Assembly: GCA_031394045.1 (NCBI GenBank)
Contig: JANMWN010000286.1
Span: 1-7,632, forward strand
Length of the DNA stretch: 7,632 bases
Source of the DNA: JANYIP01 sp031394045
Lineage (GTDB): Bacteria; Actinomycetota; Actinomycetes; Prado026
Direction: 5' to 3'
The notes below the pieces were generated by a model, which was given only the letters and a program-made list of their open reading frames with translations, was not told the DNA's origin and ran no database searches. Shown here piece after piece: positions 1 through 6,414 of the stretch. The position numbers and the translations under genes are program-made. Positions within the stretch are counted from its first letter, which is position 1; the number at the start of each line of letters is the position of its first letter.

Positions 1-2
1 CC

Positions 3-134
3 CAGGGCAGCTACCCGAACAACAACACGAAGGTTCGGGTCGACAAACACGTCGACGTCGTCGAGAACACCGGTGACGTCCTTTACGACTGGGGGCCTGA
101 CATCACCGCGGCCGTCTCGGGCACCATCTGTTGA
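3..134 (+). CDS. 3' end of an unrecognised protein (partial)
   Basis: The frame starting at base 3 is open from the window edge to a TGA at 132-134. It gives 43 residues beginning QGSYPNNNTKVRVDKHVDVV and ending AVSGTIC. The other two forward frames either stop inside this stretch or read as low-complexity Thr/Arg/Ser, and the composition here (alternating Val/Asp with Asn-rich and Trp-Gly segments) looks like the end of a folded, possibly exported, domain. I do not recognise the family. The outer transposon appears to begin about 20 bp after this stop, so the gene was probably left intact by the insertion. Its 5' part lies outside the window. Confidence 0.5.
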   Translation, partial: QGSYPNNNTKVRVDKHVDVVENTGDVLYDWGPDITAAVSGTIC

Positions 135-154
135 GCGACACGTTGCTTGACGAC

Positions 155-244
155 TTGTAGGTGTCCTGCGTCGTTCACGGTGATGATGATCTTCAAGGGC
201 GGCCCGGCGGGTTGCCCTTCTTGGTTGGCGACGAGAGCGTGACG
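155..244 (+). repeat. Left end of outer transposon: tip candidate and end repeat
   Basis: Two parts match the right end in inverted orientation. TTGTAGG at 155-161 matches the reverse complement of 7310-7316, and the 24 bases starting there agree at 15 positions. TCTTGGTTG...GACGA..GCGT.ACG at 219-244 matches the reverse complement of 7278-7303 at 21 of 26 positions. The two parts are 57 bp apart here but much closer on the right. That fits the unequal multi-site ends of Tn7-type elements, where transposase binding sites are spaced differently at each end. Assigning them as binding sites is inference. Confidence 0.5.
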
Positions 245-261
245 ACGTCGTAGAAACGCAG

Positions 262-298
262 CGGCCCTCCCGATTTCCTTGGCCGGAAGGGAGGGCCG
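262..298. terminator. Strong hairpin upstream of the first transposon gene
   Basis: CGGCCCTCCC (262-271) and GGGAGGGCCG (289-298) form a perfect 10-bp stem. Inside it TTCC (275-278) can also pair with GGAA (285-288), extending the stem around a TTGGCC loop. The hairpin ends 24 bp before the TTG start of the next gene. No U-run follows it on the + strand, and on the other strand only a short T-rich stretch does, so it is an imperfect rho-independent terminator. It could shield the transposon genes from transcription entering from outside, or sit in the leader of the first gene. Confidence 0.4.
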
Positions 299-322
299 TC
301 GCTTGGTGCAGAAAGGCACCCG

Positions 323-913
323 TTGCTGATCGTAGGTACGGACCCGCTCGAGGTCGACCAGCTCCTGATCGGCGGTGAACTTCGCTGCCCAGGTTGCGCC
401 GGCGAACTGCGCCCGTGGGGCCATGGCAGGGAACGCGGGGTCCGGGACGAGACGGCCGTGGTGGCACTGCGTCCTCGTCGTTCGGCGTGTTCGCAGTGCC
501 GCTGCACGCATGTGCTGCTGCCGGCTTGCACGCTGCTGCGCCGGGCGGACACGGTCGTCGTGGTCGGCCGAGCTCTACTGGCCAAGGCAGCCGGTGCGGG
601 GCACCGCAGCATCGCCGCTGTGCTGGACCGGCCGGTGAGCACGGTCCGAGGTTGGCTGCGGCGGTTCGGCGCTCGGGCTGAGAGCTTGCGGGTGTTGTTC
701 ACCGCGCTGCTCCACGCCCTTGATGCCTGCGCCGGGGCGGTGCCCGTGACGGGGTCGGGGTTCACCGATGCCCTTCAGGCACTCGGGTTGGCGGCGGCCG
801 CGGCGGCCCGACTGTTCGGGCCCCGGCCAGCCTGGCAATTCGCCGCGGCCGCAAGCGGTGGGCTGCTGCTCGGTCTTGCCGTGATGCCGATGCCGGTGGC
901 CAACACGAGCTGA
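323..913 (+). CDS. Zinc-ribbon / helix-turn-helix accessory protein of the transposon (DUF6431-like)
   Basis: A 196-aa protein starting at TTG; AAAGG at 312-316 lies 6 bp upstream and supports that start. The N-terminal part has two Cys pairs, C22-x2-C25 (RCPGCAG) and C56-x2-C59 followed by C61 and H63, which look like a zinc ribbon. Residues about 92-115 (HRSIAAVLDRPVSTVRGWL) read as a helix-turn-helix ending in a recognition helix, as in transposase N-termini. The C-terminal 50 residues are Ala/Leu-rich and hydrophobic around two short stretches. Small Zn-ribbon/HTH genes of this type, which I associate with DUF6431, sit upstream of DDE transposase plus ATPase pairs in actinomycetes; the label is from memory and not a search. 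The gene is 79 bp upstream of the transposase on the same strand, so an accessory DNA-binding or target-site role is likely but not shown. There are no catalytic residues, and it is too short to be a transposase itself. Confidence 0.75.
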   Translation: MLIVGTDPLEVDQLLIGGELRCPGCAGELRPWGHGRERGVRDETAVVALRPRRSACSQCRCTHVLLPACTLLRRADTVVVVGRALLAKAAGAGHRSIAAVLDRPVSTVRGWLRRFGARAESLRVLFTALLHALDACAGAVPVTGSGFTDALQALGLAAAAAARLFGPRPAWQFAAAASGGLLLGLAVMPMPVANTS

Positions 914-957
914 CCCTGGGCAGCGACACAAGACGCGGAGAGCCTTCGGTCTTGGGA

Positions 958-972
958 GATCACGACGTGATC
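958..972. promoter_or_regulatory. Palindrome upstream of the transposase gene, operator candidate
   Basis: GATCAC-GAC-GTGATC is a perfect 6-bp inverted repeat around 3 bases, in the 79-bp gap before the transposase and 20 bp from its ATG. Its form suits a dimeric repressor or an mRNA hairpin close to the ribosome site (GGAGG at 984-988). No convincing -35/-10 pair was seen near it. The function is inferred from position only. Confidence 0.3.
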
Positions 973-992
973 ACCGAGGACGTGGAGGCTCG

Positions 993-2546
993 ATGGCTGG
1001 CAGGGCACGACATCAAGACGACAGCGCGGGTCGTGCTGACCAGGCCCGTGAGGTCGGGCTGTTCCGCTACGCCCTGATCCGGGAGGCCGCCGACGCGTCC
1101 TTGTCGACGCGCCAACGCGGCCGGCTGGTGCGGGACCTTGCCGCCCGCGAGCACACCGGCCCGTTCGGTGAACGCCTCCAGGTCTCACGGGTCACGATCG
1201 ATCGGTGGATCCTGACCTGGCGCCGCGGTGGCTTCGATGCGTTGCTGCCCTCCACCCGCCACTGCGACCCGAGGACGACGGCGGCGACGCTGGAGCTCGC
1301 GGCCGCGTTGAAGCGGGAAGTCCCGGCCCGCACGGCGGCGCAGATCGCGGCGATCCTGCTCGCCTCCGCCGGCCCCGGTGGCTCTGCTGCGTCGGCCCCG
1401 TCGCAGCGAACGTTGCAGCGGCACTTCGCCCGCCTGGAGCTCAACACCCGCCCTGATGGGCTGCCACCGCGGGCGTTCGGCCGGTTCGAGGCTGCAGCCC
1501 CGAACGACCGGTGGACCGGCGATGCCCTCCACGGCCCCGTGGTCGCTGGACGCAAGACGTTCTTGTTCGCCTTCGTCGACGACCATTCACGCGCCTTGGT
1601 CGGCTACCGGTGGGGTCACAGCGAAGACACCGTCCGGCTTGAGGCTGCGCTCCGCGCCGGCCTGGCCGCCCGCGGTGTCCCGAAGGTCGTCTACCTCGAC
1701 AACGGCAGCGCGATGGTCTCCTCCCAGCTGCTGCGGGCCCTCGCCGTCCTGGGCATCAAGCTGACCCACTCCAAGCCCGGCCAACCAGCCGGCCGCGGGA
1801 AGATCGAGCGGCTGTTCCGGACCGTCCGCGAACAGTTCCTCGTCGAGCTCCAGGTCCCCGGGGCGCTCGCGGCCGTCACCGACCTGGTCGCCTTGAACGA
1901 GCTGTTCGCCGGCTGGGTCGAGACCGTCTACCACCAGCGGATCCACACCGAGACCGAGCAGAAGCCACTGGAACGGTTCCTGGCTGCTGGCCCACCGGCG
2001 CTGCCCGCTCCGGCGCTGCTGCGGGAGGCGTTCTTGTGGTCCCACACCCGGCAGGTCACCAAGACCGCGACCTTGAGCTTGCACGGCAACACCTACGAAG
2101 TCGATGCCGCGCTGATCGGCCGCAAGGTCGAGGTCGTGTTCGACCCGTTCGACCTCACCACTTTGGAAGTGCGCTACCAAGGCCGGCCGATGGGTCTGGC
2201 TGTTCCGCACCGGATCGGTCGGCACGTCCACCCGAACGCCCGCCCCGACCTGCCACCCCCGCCGGCTTCGCCGACCGGGATCGACTACCTCGCCCTGGTC
2301 GCCGCCCAACACCGCCAGCTGCTCGCCGCCCGGATCAACTACACCGACCTGCCCAGCGCTGCACCCCTCGACAGCAACGCCGCCCACGGCGCCGACGAAC
2401 CGGACCTCCAACTCGCGGCTGAGCTGGCGTCTTTCGCCGCGATGAGCAGGCAGCACCAAAGCAGCGAACTGCCCGGGCAGCTCGACCTGACCGACCTCAC
2501 CGACCACCTCAGCGACGACGACCCCGACCTCACCGAAGGACCCTGA
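993..2546 (+). CDS. DDE transposase, TnsB/TniA/MuA-like (rve integrase core plus Mu-type C-terminal domain)
   Basis: A 517-aa protein that carries out the DNA strand transfer step of the outer transposon. ATG at 993 follows GGAGG (984-988) by 4 bp. Residues about 36-80 (LSTRQRGRLV...VSRVTIDRWI) are an HTH DNA-binding region, and a second helical region runs to about 150. The RNase H-like core runs from about 170 to 285 and shows a full triad: D177 (WTGDALHG), D236 (VYLDNGSA) and E272 (GKIERLFR), with 35 residues between the second Asp and the Glu, the classic DD(35)E spacing. Residues about 355-405 (LHGNTYEVDAALIGRKVEVV) match the beta-barrel domain that follows the core in Mu/Tn7/Tn552 transposases. 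The acidic C-terminal tail (430-517) is where relatives contact their ATPase. The gene appears intact. Its TGA overlaps the ATG of the ATPase gene by one base (TGATG), so the two were translationally coupled before the ATPase was split. Confidence 0.9.
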   Translation: MAGRARHQDDSAGRADQAREVGLFRYALIREAADASLSTRQRGRLVRDLAAREHTGPFGERLQVSRVTIDRWILTWRRGGFDALLPSTRHCDPRTTAATLELAAALKREVPARTAAQIAAILLASAGPGGSAASAPSQRTLQRHFARLELNTRPDGLPPRAFGRFEAAAPNDRWTGDALHGPVVAGRKTFLFAFVDDHSRALVGYRWGHSEDTVRLEAALRAGLAARGVPKVVYLDNGSAMVSSQLLRALAVLGIKLTHSKPGQPAGRGKIERLFRTVREQFLVELQVPGALAAVTDLVALNELFAGWVETVYHQRIHTETEQKPLERFLAAGPPALPAPALLREAFLWSHTRQVTKTATLSLHGNTYEVDAALIGRKVEVVFDPFDLTTLEVRYQGRPMGLAVPHRIGRHVHPNARPDLPPPPASPTGIDYLALVAAQHRQLLAARINYTDLPSAAPLDSNAAHGADEPDLQLAAELASFAAMSRQHQSSELPGQLDLTDLTDHLSDDDPDLTEGP

Positions 2547-2572
2547 TGATCGAGAACCTGCAAGCGCACTAC
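2546..2572 (+). pseudogene. 5' fragment of the AAA+ transposition ATPase gene (codons 1-9)
   Basis: ATG at 2546-2548 shares its A with the transposase stop (TGATG), the arrangement expected for a coupled ATPase gene. The nine codons read MIENLQAHY. At 2573 the frame passes into the inner element and continues as a chimeric tail (LLTELSDASSQ...) to TAG at 2651-2653, 35 codons in all. The proper continuation, GFTRSPFG, is at 6408. Joining 2572 to 6408 restores the frame exactly. The HY-GFTRSPFG start is what I expect for ExeA-like ATPases, which have a short helix and a Phe-rich turn before the Walker A domain. Confidence 0.85.
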
Positions 2573-2580
2573 CTATTGAC
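2567..2580. other. attL: left junction of the inner element
   Basis: ATPase codons ...CAC TAC meet the element at CTATTGAC. Compared with the right junction (GAATAC|GGCTTC), both sides carry TAC, with an A three bases before it. The shared A-N-TAC is the best guess for the crossover core. The reconstructed target CACTAC|GGCTTC is itself bracketed by AAGC (2562-2565) and GCTT (6409-6412), an inverted repeat with an 8-bp centre. Confidence 0.6.
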
Positions 2581-2592
2581 TGAACTATCTGA
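2573..2592 (+). repeat. Left terminal inverted repeat of the inner element
   Basis: Read inward from 2573, these bases match the reverse complement of 6388-6407 at 14 of 20 positions. The conserved blocks are TATT (2574-2577) and CTGAACT (2580-2586), with CT at 2589-2590. A TTGACT at 2576-2581 looks like a -35 box, but no acceptable -10 follows at 16-18 bp. A perfect 10-bp palindrome, TGATGCATCA (2590-2599), adjoins the repeat. The repeat is the likely core-binding arm for the recombinases. Confidence 0.65.
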
Positions 2593-2663
2593 TGCATCAT
2601 CCCAGGTCAGAGTGGGTGTGTCGCGACAAGGCTTGGCCTCTGCTTGGTGTTAGACACCGCTCC

Positions 2664-3899
2664 ATGCCAAACGAGCCAGAGCCGTCGAGCGACCTTGCGT
2701 TGAGATGGGTGCCGCAGCTCGGTCGGCTGGTGGGCACCGGTGACCGAGCTTTGCCTTGGGCGCTGCTCGACCCCGATGGGAACTCGGTGGAGGCGGTGGC
2801 GTCCTACTTCAAGGAGCTTCAAGCGGCAGGCCGTTCACCGGCCACGTTGCGTTCCTACGGGATGGACTTGCTGCGCTGGTTCCGGTTCCTCTGGGCGGCC
2901 GAGGTGGCCTGGGACCGAGCGGCCCAGACCGACGCTCGAGACTTCTGCCGCTGGCTACTGCTGGCCGGCAAACCGGTACGGGCGCACTGGCGCAAGCAGG
3001 ACCAGGACGCTCACACGATGGACCCGCCCGGATCTGCTGGCGTGGCCTATGCCGCGTCCGTGCGAGCCCACAGCGAGACGGTGCTGCGCGGCTTCTACGA
3101 CTTCCATCGCGACGTCGGGACGGGACCGATACTCAACCCGTTTCCGTTGGACCGGTCGCGGCGCGACCGGCGGGCGCACGCGCATCACAACCCGATGGAG
3201 CCGGCCCGCCACGAGCGAACTGGCCGGTATCGGCCCAGGGTCGCGAGCAGGATCCCGCGCAGCGTTCCGGACGCGGAGTTCAACGAGATCTTCGCCCGAC
3301 TGCCTTCGCACCGGGACCGCGCGCTAGTCGCGTTCTACGTCTCAACCGGCGCCCGCGCCTCAGAGCTGCTGTCGGTCACGCAGGGCGGTGCCGACCCCGG
3401 CCGGCAACTGATCACGCTGCTGCGTAAGGGATCTGGGCACGCGCAGGAGCTGCCGGCCTCCACTGACGCCTTCGTTTGGCTGCGGCTCTACCAGCTCGAG
3501 ATGGACTCGGCGATCCCGACCGGTCGGCGTCAGCCGTTGTGGTGGACGTTGCGAGGAACGCCACGGCCGCTGAACTACCACGCGGTGCATCGGATGTTCG
3601 AGCGCGTCACCGACCGGGCGGGCACCGCCGCGACGCTGCACTCGCTGCGGCACACCGCCGCATACCGGATGGCTGAAGACCCGGCGCTGCCGCTGACCGA
3701 CGTCCAGCTCGTTCTGGGCCACGCTCAGCTCACCACGACCCAGATCTACCTGACGCCACGCAAGGAGGACGTGATCCGCAGATTGCTGACCCATCACGCT
3801 GAGCAGACCAAACGCGCTGCCGAACGGGTGATCCCAGCACCGGCGCCGGGCTACCGGCCCGAGACGCTCGAGGTGCTGTTCCCCCGAGGCCTCGCGTGA
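2664..3899 (+). CDS. Tyrosine recombinase 1 (Tn554 TnpA-like size class)
   Basis: 411 aa from the ATG at 2664. The frame is also open from an ATG at 2592 (435 aa), but that start lies at the edge of the terminal repeat, its 24 extra residues look non-coding, and the familiar N-terminal pattern begins at MPNEPEPSSDLALRW. Neither start has a clear ribosome site. Numbering from 2592: residues about 63-180 form the SAM-like core-binding domain (VASYFKELQAAGRSPATLRS), and 225-400 the catalytic domain. All six catalytic residues are seen: R255 (GARASELL), K279 (LLRKGSG), H350 and R353 (TLHSLRHT), H377 (LGHAQL) and the nucleophile Y386 (TQIYLTP). So it should be active in cutting and rejoining DNA at the element ends. 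Its stop overlaps the start of the second recombinase (GTGA, 3896-3899), pointing to coupled expression and joint action. Confidence 0.9.
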   Translation: MPNEPEPSSDLALRWVPQLGRLVGTGDRALPWALLDPDGNSVEAVASYFKELQAAGRSPATLRSYGMDLLRWFRFLWAAEVAWDRAAQTDARDFCRWLLLAGKPVRAHWRKQDQDAHTMDPPGSAGVAYAASVRAHSETVLRGFYDFHRDVGTGPILNPFPLDRSRRDRRAHAHHNPMEPARHERTGRYRPRVASRIPRSVPDAEFNEIFARLPSHRDRALVAFYVSTGARASELLSVTQGGADPGRQLITLLRKGSGHAQELPASTDAFVWLRLYQLEMDSAIPTGRRQPLWWTLRGTPRPLNYHAVHRMFERVTDRAGTAATLHSLRHTAAYRMAEDPALPLTDVQLVLGHAQLTTTQIYLTPRKEDVIRRLLTHHAEQTKRAAERVIPAPAPGYRPETLEVLFPRGLA

Positions 3900-6349
3900 G
3901 TATCACCGCCGTCCACCTGGCCGAGGCTGTTGCCGAGCCGTTGAGGACCGGACGGCAGGTGGCACGCGCCCGGTTCCCGGCCCGCCCCACGGCGATCAGC
4001 TGGCCAGCCACCGAACGATCGCTGGCCGAACTCTGCCTGCAGTTGACCGCCGCGCCGTTCCGCCTGGACAAGCGCAACAGCGAGCAGATCCGTGGCAACG
4101 GGGTGGCGCTGCTGCTGGACTGGCTGGGCGAACACCCCGGAGCGAGCTGGCAGCAGCGCTGGCTCGCCAGCGGTGCCGACGCCGCTGGCGGCAGTTGGCG
4201 CCAGCTGACGACAGCCTGGCTGCAACAGCGCGGCCAGCACGCCGAATGGCGCCAGGCCGCCGTGACAGGAGCGCTGATGACCGCGATCAGCGCCGACGTC
4301 GTGCGGCCCTCGCTGGACTGGCTGGTCGACGGCGCGAGCGGCAAGGGTGCGCTGGTCCGGCACTTGACCCGAGCCCGGGACCCCGAAGGCTTCACTCAGC
4401 TCCGGGCCGTCTGCTCGGCCGCCCCGGTGTCACCAGCGAACATTCGGCTGACCCTGCACCGCACCGCGGAGATCCTCGCGGCCAAAGGCGGCACGCTGGC
4501 CGACATCACCGTCGGCGACGCGCTGGAACTGCTCGACACCGAAGCCGCCGCCCGCGCCAAAGTGACCGGCGGCAGCGCAGTGTTCTACCGGATGCTGCAC
4601 CAGATGGGGATCTTCGGTGAGCAGTCGCCGGAGACCGTGCGACAGGCCCGGACCATCGGGCAACGCACCCCAGCGGAGCTGATCGACCGCTACCAGCTCA
4701 GCTGCGGCCCGGTCCGCGATCTGCTGGTGGAGTACCTCCGCGAACGCCAGCCGGCGCTCGACTACGCCAGCCTCGACTCGCTCGCGCACTACCTCGGCAA
4801 GCGGTTCTGGCAGGACCTGGAACGCCACCATCCCGGCATCGACTCCTTGCGGCTGCCCCGCGACGTCGCCGATGCCTGGAAGCAGCGTCTGCAGACCAAA
4901 ACAACCATGGTCAAAGGCGGCGACGGCAGGACGGCGCAGGTCACCGCCCCAAGGATCAACTATCGGGAATGCCTGACGCCAGTGAGGGCCCTCTACCTCG
5001 ACCTGGCCCACTGGGCGGTCGAAGACCCCGGCCGCTGGGCCCACTGGGTCGCGCCTAGCCCGGTCGGTGAGGAAGAGATCAACCGGAAGAAGGCCAAGCG
5101 GCAGCGCAAGTCCCGGATGGACGCCCGCACCAGGGAACGACTGCCGGTCCTGCCAGTGCTGCTCCGCAGCCTTGAACAACGACGCAGCGACACCGACGTG
5201 CTGCTCAACGTCGCCCGTCAGGCCGGTCCCGGCCAAACCTTCACCTCCTGCGGTCAGACGTTCGTGCGTTCCGTCGTCCCACACGCCGCGGCGGGCAAGG
5301 TCTGGGTCGATGACCCGGCCACCGGCAAGCGCCGTGACCTCCGACTCGAAGAAGACTTCGCGTTCTGGGCGTGGGCGGTCGTGGAGGTACTTCGAGGGAC
5401 CGGCATCCGCATCGAGGAGCTTCTTGAGCTCAGCCACCACAGCCTGGTTCAGTACCGGCTTCCCAGCACCGGTGAGTTTGTGCCGCTGCTACAGATCGCG
5501 CCGTCAAAGACCGACACCGAACGACTACTTGTGGTCAGCCCCGAACTCGCTGACGTCCTCGCGACCATAATCGCCCGGATCCGCCGCGGATCGGCTGCAG
5601 TGCCGCTGGTCTCGGCCCTGGACCGTCACGAACGGGTCTGGTCCGCGCCGCTGCCGCTGCTGTTCCAACGTCGCTACGGCACTGAGAACCGAGCCATCCC
5701 AGCCGGTGGTGTCGGTGCCCTGCTTACCGAGGCGCTGGCCCATACCGGGCTGCTGGACGCCGACGGCCAGCCGCTGCGCTTCGTCCCCCACGACTTCCGG
5801 AGGGTCTTCATCACGGACGCCCTCATGAACGGGCTGCCGCCGCACATCGCCCAGATCATCGCCGGCCACAGCGACATCAACGTCACCCTCGGCTACAAGG
5901 CGGTCTATCCCGACGAGGCGATCCAGACCCACCTGGCGTTCCTGGCCCGCCGCCGGGCGCTAAGACCCAGCGAGGAATACCGCGTCCCGACCGACGAGGA
6001 ATGGCAGGAGTTTCTCGGCCACTTCGAGCGACGCAAAGTCGCCGCCGGAACCTGCGGCCGCGCCTTCAACACCCCCTGCATCCACGAGCACGCCTGCGTC
6101 CGATGCTCGATGCTCTGGCCAGACCCTGAACAACGACCGCGCCTACTGGAGATCCGCGACAACCTCATCGACCGCATCGCCGAAGCCGAACGCGAAGGCT
6201 GGCTCGGAGAGGTCGACGGACTGAAGATCAGCCTCGCCGGCGCCAACGACAAGCTCAGCCAGCTCGACCGACGCACCAACACAACGGTCGACCTCGGCCT
6301 CCCCAGCATCGGAAACCACAGCCGCAGCCAGCTGACCGCCGAACTCTGA
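3896..6349 (+). CDS. Tyrosine recombinase 2, large, with Cys/His cluster and helical C-terminus (Tn554 TnpB-like)
   Basis: 817 aa, starting at GTG 3896 inside the GTGA overlap with the upstream stop. It is much longer than ordinary phage integrases (350-450 aa). The first about 480 residues are mostly helical and without a signature I recognise, with a basic patch at 396-415 (NRKKAKRQRKSR). The catalytic domain lies at about 485-690 and keeps R505 (GTGIRIEELL), K538 (APSKTDTER), H632 and R635 (PHDFRRVF), H658 (AGHSDINV) and Y667 (TLGYKAVY). A compact cluster follows at 720-737, C-x7-C-x-H-x-H-x-C-x2-C, likely to bind zinc. Residues 745-792 are Glu/Arg/Leu-rich and probably a coiled helix (LEIRDNLIDRIAEAEREGWL). 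Large recombinases with such a C-terminal cluster are usual partners of a smaller one in actinomycete elements of this kind. The helical tail may stand in for the small TnpC of Tn554; that is a guess. The gene looks intact. Confidence 0.9.
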   Translation: MSITAVHLAEAVAEPLRTGRQVARARFPARPTAISWPATERSLAELCLQLTAAPFRLDKRNSEQIRGNGVALLLDWLGEHPGASWQQRWLASGADAAGGSWRQLTTAWLQQRGQHAEWRQAAVTGALMTAISADVVRPSLDWLVDGASGKGALVRHLTRARDPEGFTQLRAVCSAAPVSPANIRLTLHRTAEILAAKGGTLADITVGDALELLDTEAAARAKVTGGSAVFYRMLHQMGIFGEQSPETVRQARTIGQRTPAELIDRYQLSCGPVRDLLVEYLRERQPALDYASLDSLAHYLGKRFWQDLERHHPGIDSLRLPRDVADAWKQRLQTKTTMVKGGDGRTAQVTAPRINYRECLTPVRALYLDLAHWAVEDPGRWAHWVAPSPVGEEEINRKKAKRQRKSRMDARTRERLPVLPVLLRSLEQRRSDTDVLLNVARQAGPGQTFTSCGQTFVRSVVPHAAAGKVWVDDPATGKRRDLRLEEDFAFWAWAVVEVLRGTGIRIEELLELSHHSLVQYRLPSTGEFVPLLQIAPSKTDTERLLVVSPELADVLATIIARIRRGSAAVPLVSALDRHERVWSAPLPLLFQRRYGTENRAIPAGGVGALLTEALAHTGLLDADGQPLRFVPHDFRRVFITDALMNGLPPHIAQIIAGHSDINVTLGYKAVYPDEAIQTHLAFLARRRALRPSEEYRVPTDEEWQEFLGHFERRKVAAGTCGRAFNTPCIHEHACVRCSMLWPDPEQRPRLLEIRDNLIDRIAEAEREGWLGEVDGLKISLAGANDKLSQLDRRTNTTVDLGLPSIGNHSRSQLTAEL

Positions 6350-6387
6350 CGGCCGGCCGACGAGGTTCATCGGCTGTCCTGCGTGCC

Positions 6388-6407
6388 TGAGCAAGTTCAG
6401 AGAATAC
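6388..6407 (-). repeat. Right terminal inverted repeat of the inner element
   Basis: On the reverse strand from 6407 the bases match 2573-2592 at 14 of 20 positions. The conserved blocks appear here as AGTTCAG (6394-6400) and AATA (6403-6406). Brought together in a circle, the two ends would give AGTTCAG..AATA-CC-TATT..CTGAACT, a near-symmetrical site around a short centre, as expected for two recombinase monomer pairs. Confidence 0.65.
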
Positions 6408-6414
6408 GGCTTCA
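6400..6414. other. attR: right junction of the inner element
   Basis: Element bases GAATAC (6402-6407) abut GGCTTC (6408-6413), where the ATPase frame resumes. TAC is shared with the left junction. The bases before it differ (CAC versus GAA), so one set belongs to the original gene and the other was brought in with the element. Tn554-type elements likewise carry a few non-matching bases at one junction. Confidence 0.6.

Larger units (their letters stand above)
2573..6407 (+). mobile_element. Inner tyrosine-recombinase element inserted in the ATPase gene
   Basis: The boundaries come from the split gene: taking out this stretch restores a 270-codon ATPase without losing a base. It contains two overlapping tyrosine recombinase genes, about 90 bp of leader on the left and 58 bp of non-coding DNA on the right, and no cargo. 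The ends are imperfect inverted repeats (2573-2592 and 6388-6407). The flanks show no duplication beyond the shared TAC, which fits conservative tyrosine recombination rather than DDE transposition. Organisation and end type recall Tn554-class elements (TnpA about 360 aa, TnpB about 630 aa, small TnpC), but there is no separate third gene. The exact edge is uncertain by up to 3 bases because TAC occurs at both junctions. Confidence 0.85.

Noticed and set aside
83..511. 142-codon - strand frame across the left transposon end (includes NQEGQ and TVNDAGHLQVV)
   Set aside because: Parts look protein-like, but it runs through the hairpin, the end repeat and the start of the zinc-ribbon gene, and has no homologue I recognise. 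Some resemblance to the right end follows from the inverted repeat.
1587..2600. 337-codon open frame on the - strand
   Set aside because: It lies antisense to the transposase, whose catalytic triad and Mu-type domain are clear. Its Gly/Val/Gln/Glu-rich sequence has no recognisable domain. GC-rich genes commonly give long antisense frames.
2576..2604. Promoter with TTGACT as -35 box
   Set aside because: No acceptable -10 hexamer occurs 16-18 bp downstream, and the bases are part of the terminal repeat.
2592..2663. Start of recombinase 1 at ATG 2592
   Set aside because: This would begin at the edge of the terminal inverted repeat and add 24 residues of non-coding character; ATG 2664 suits the family better. 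It cannot be excluded, since neither start has a clear ribosome site.
4430..5440. 336-codon open frame on the - strand
   Set aside because: It is antisense to the large recombinase and has repetitive Gly/Val/Asp/Arg composition with no motif; a shadow of GC-rich coding sequence.
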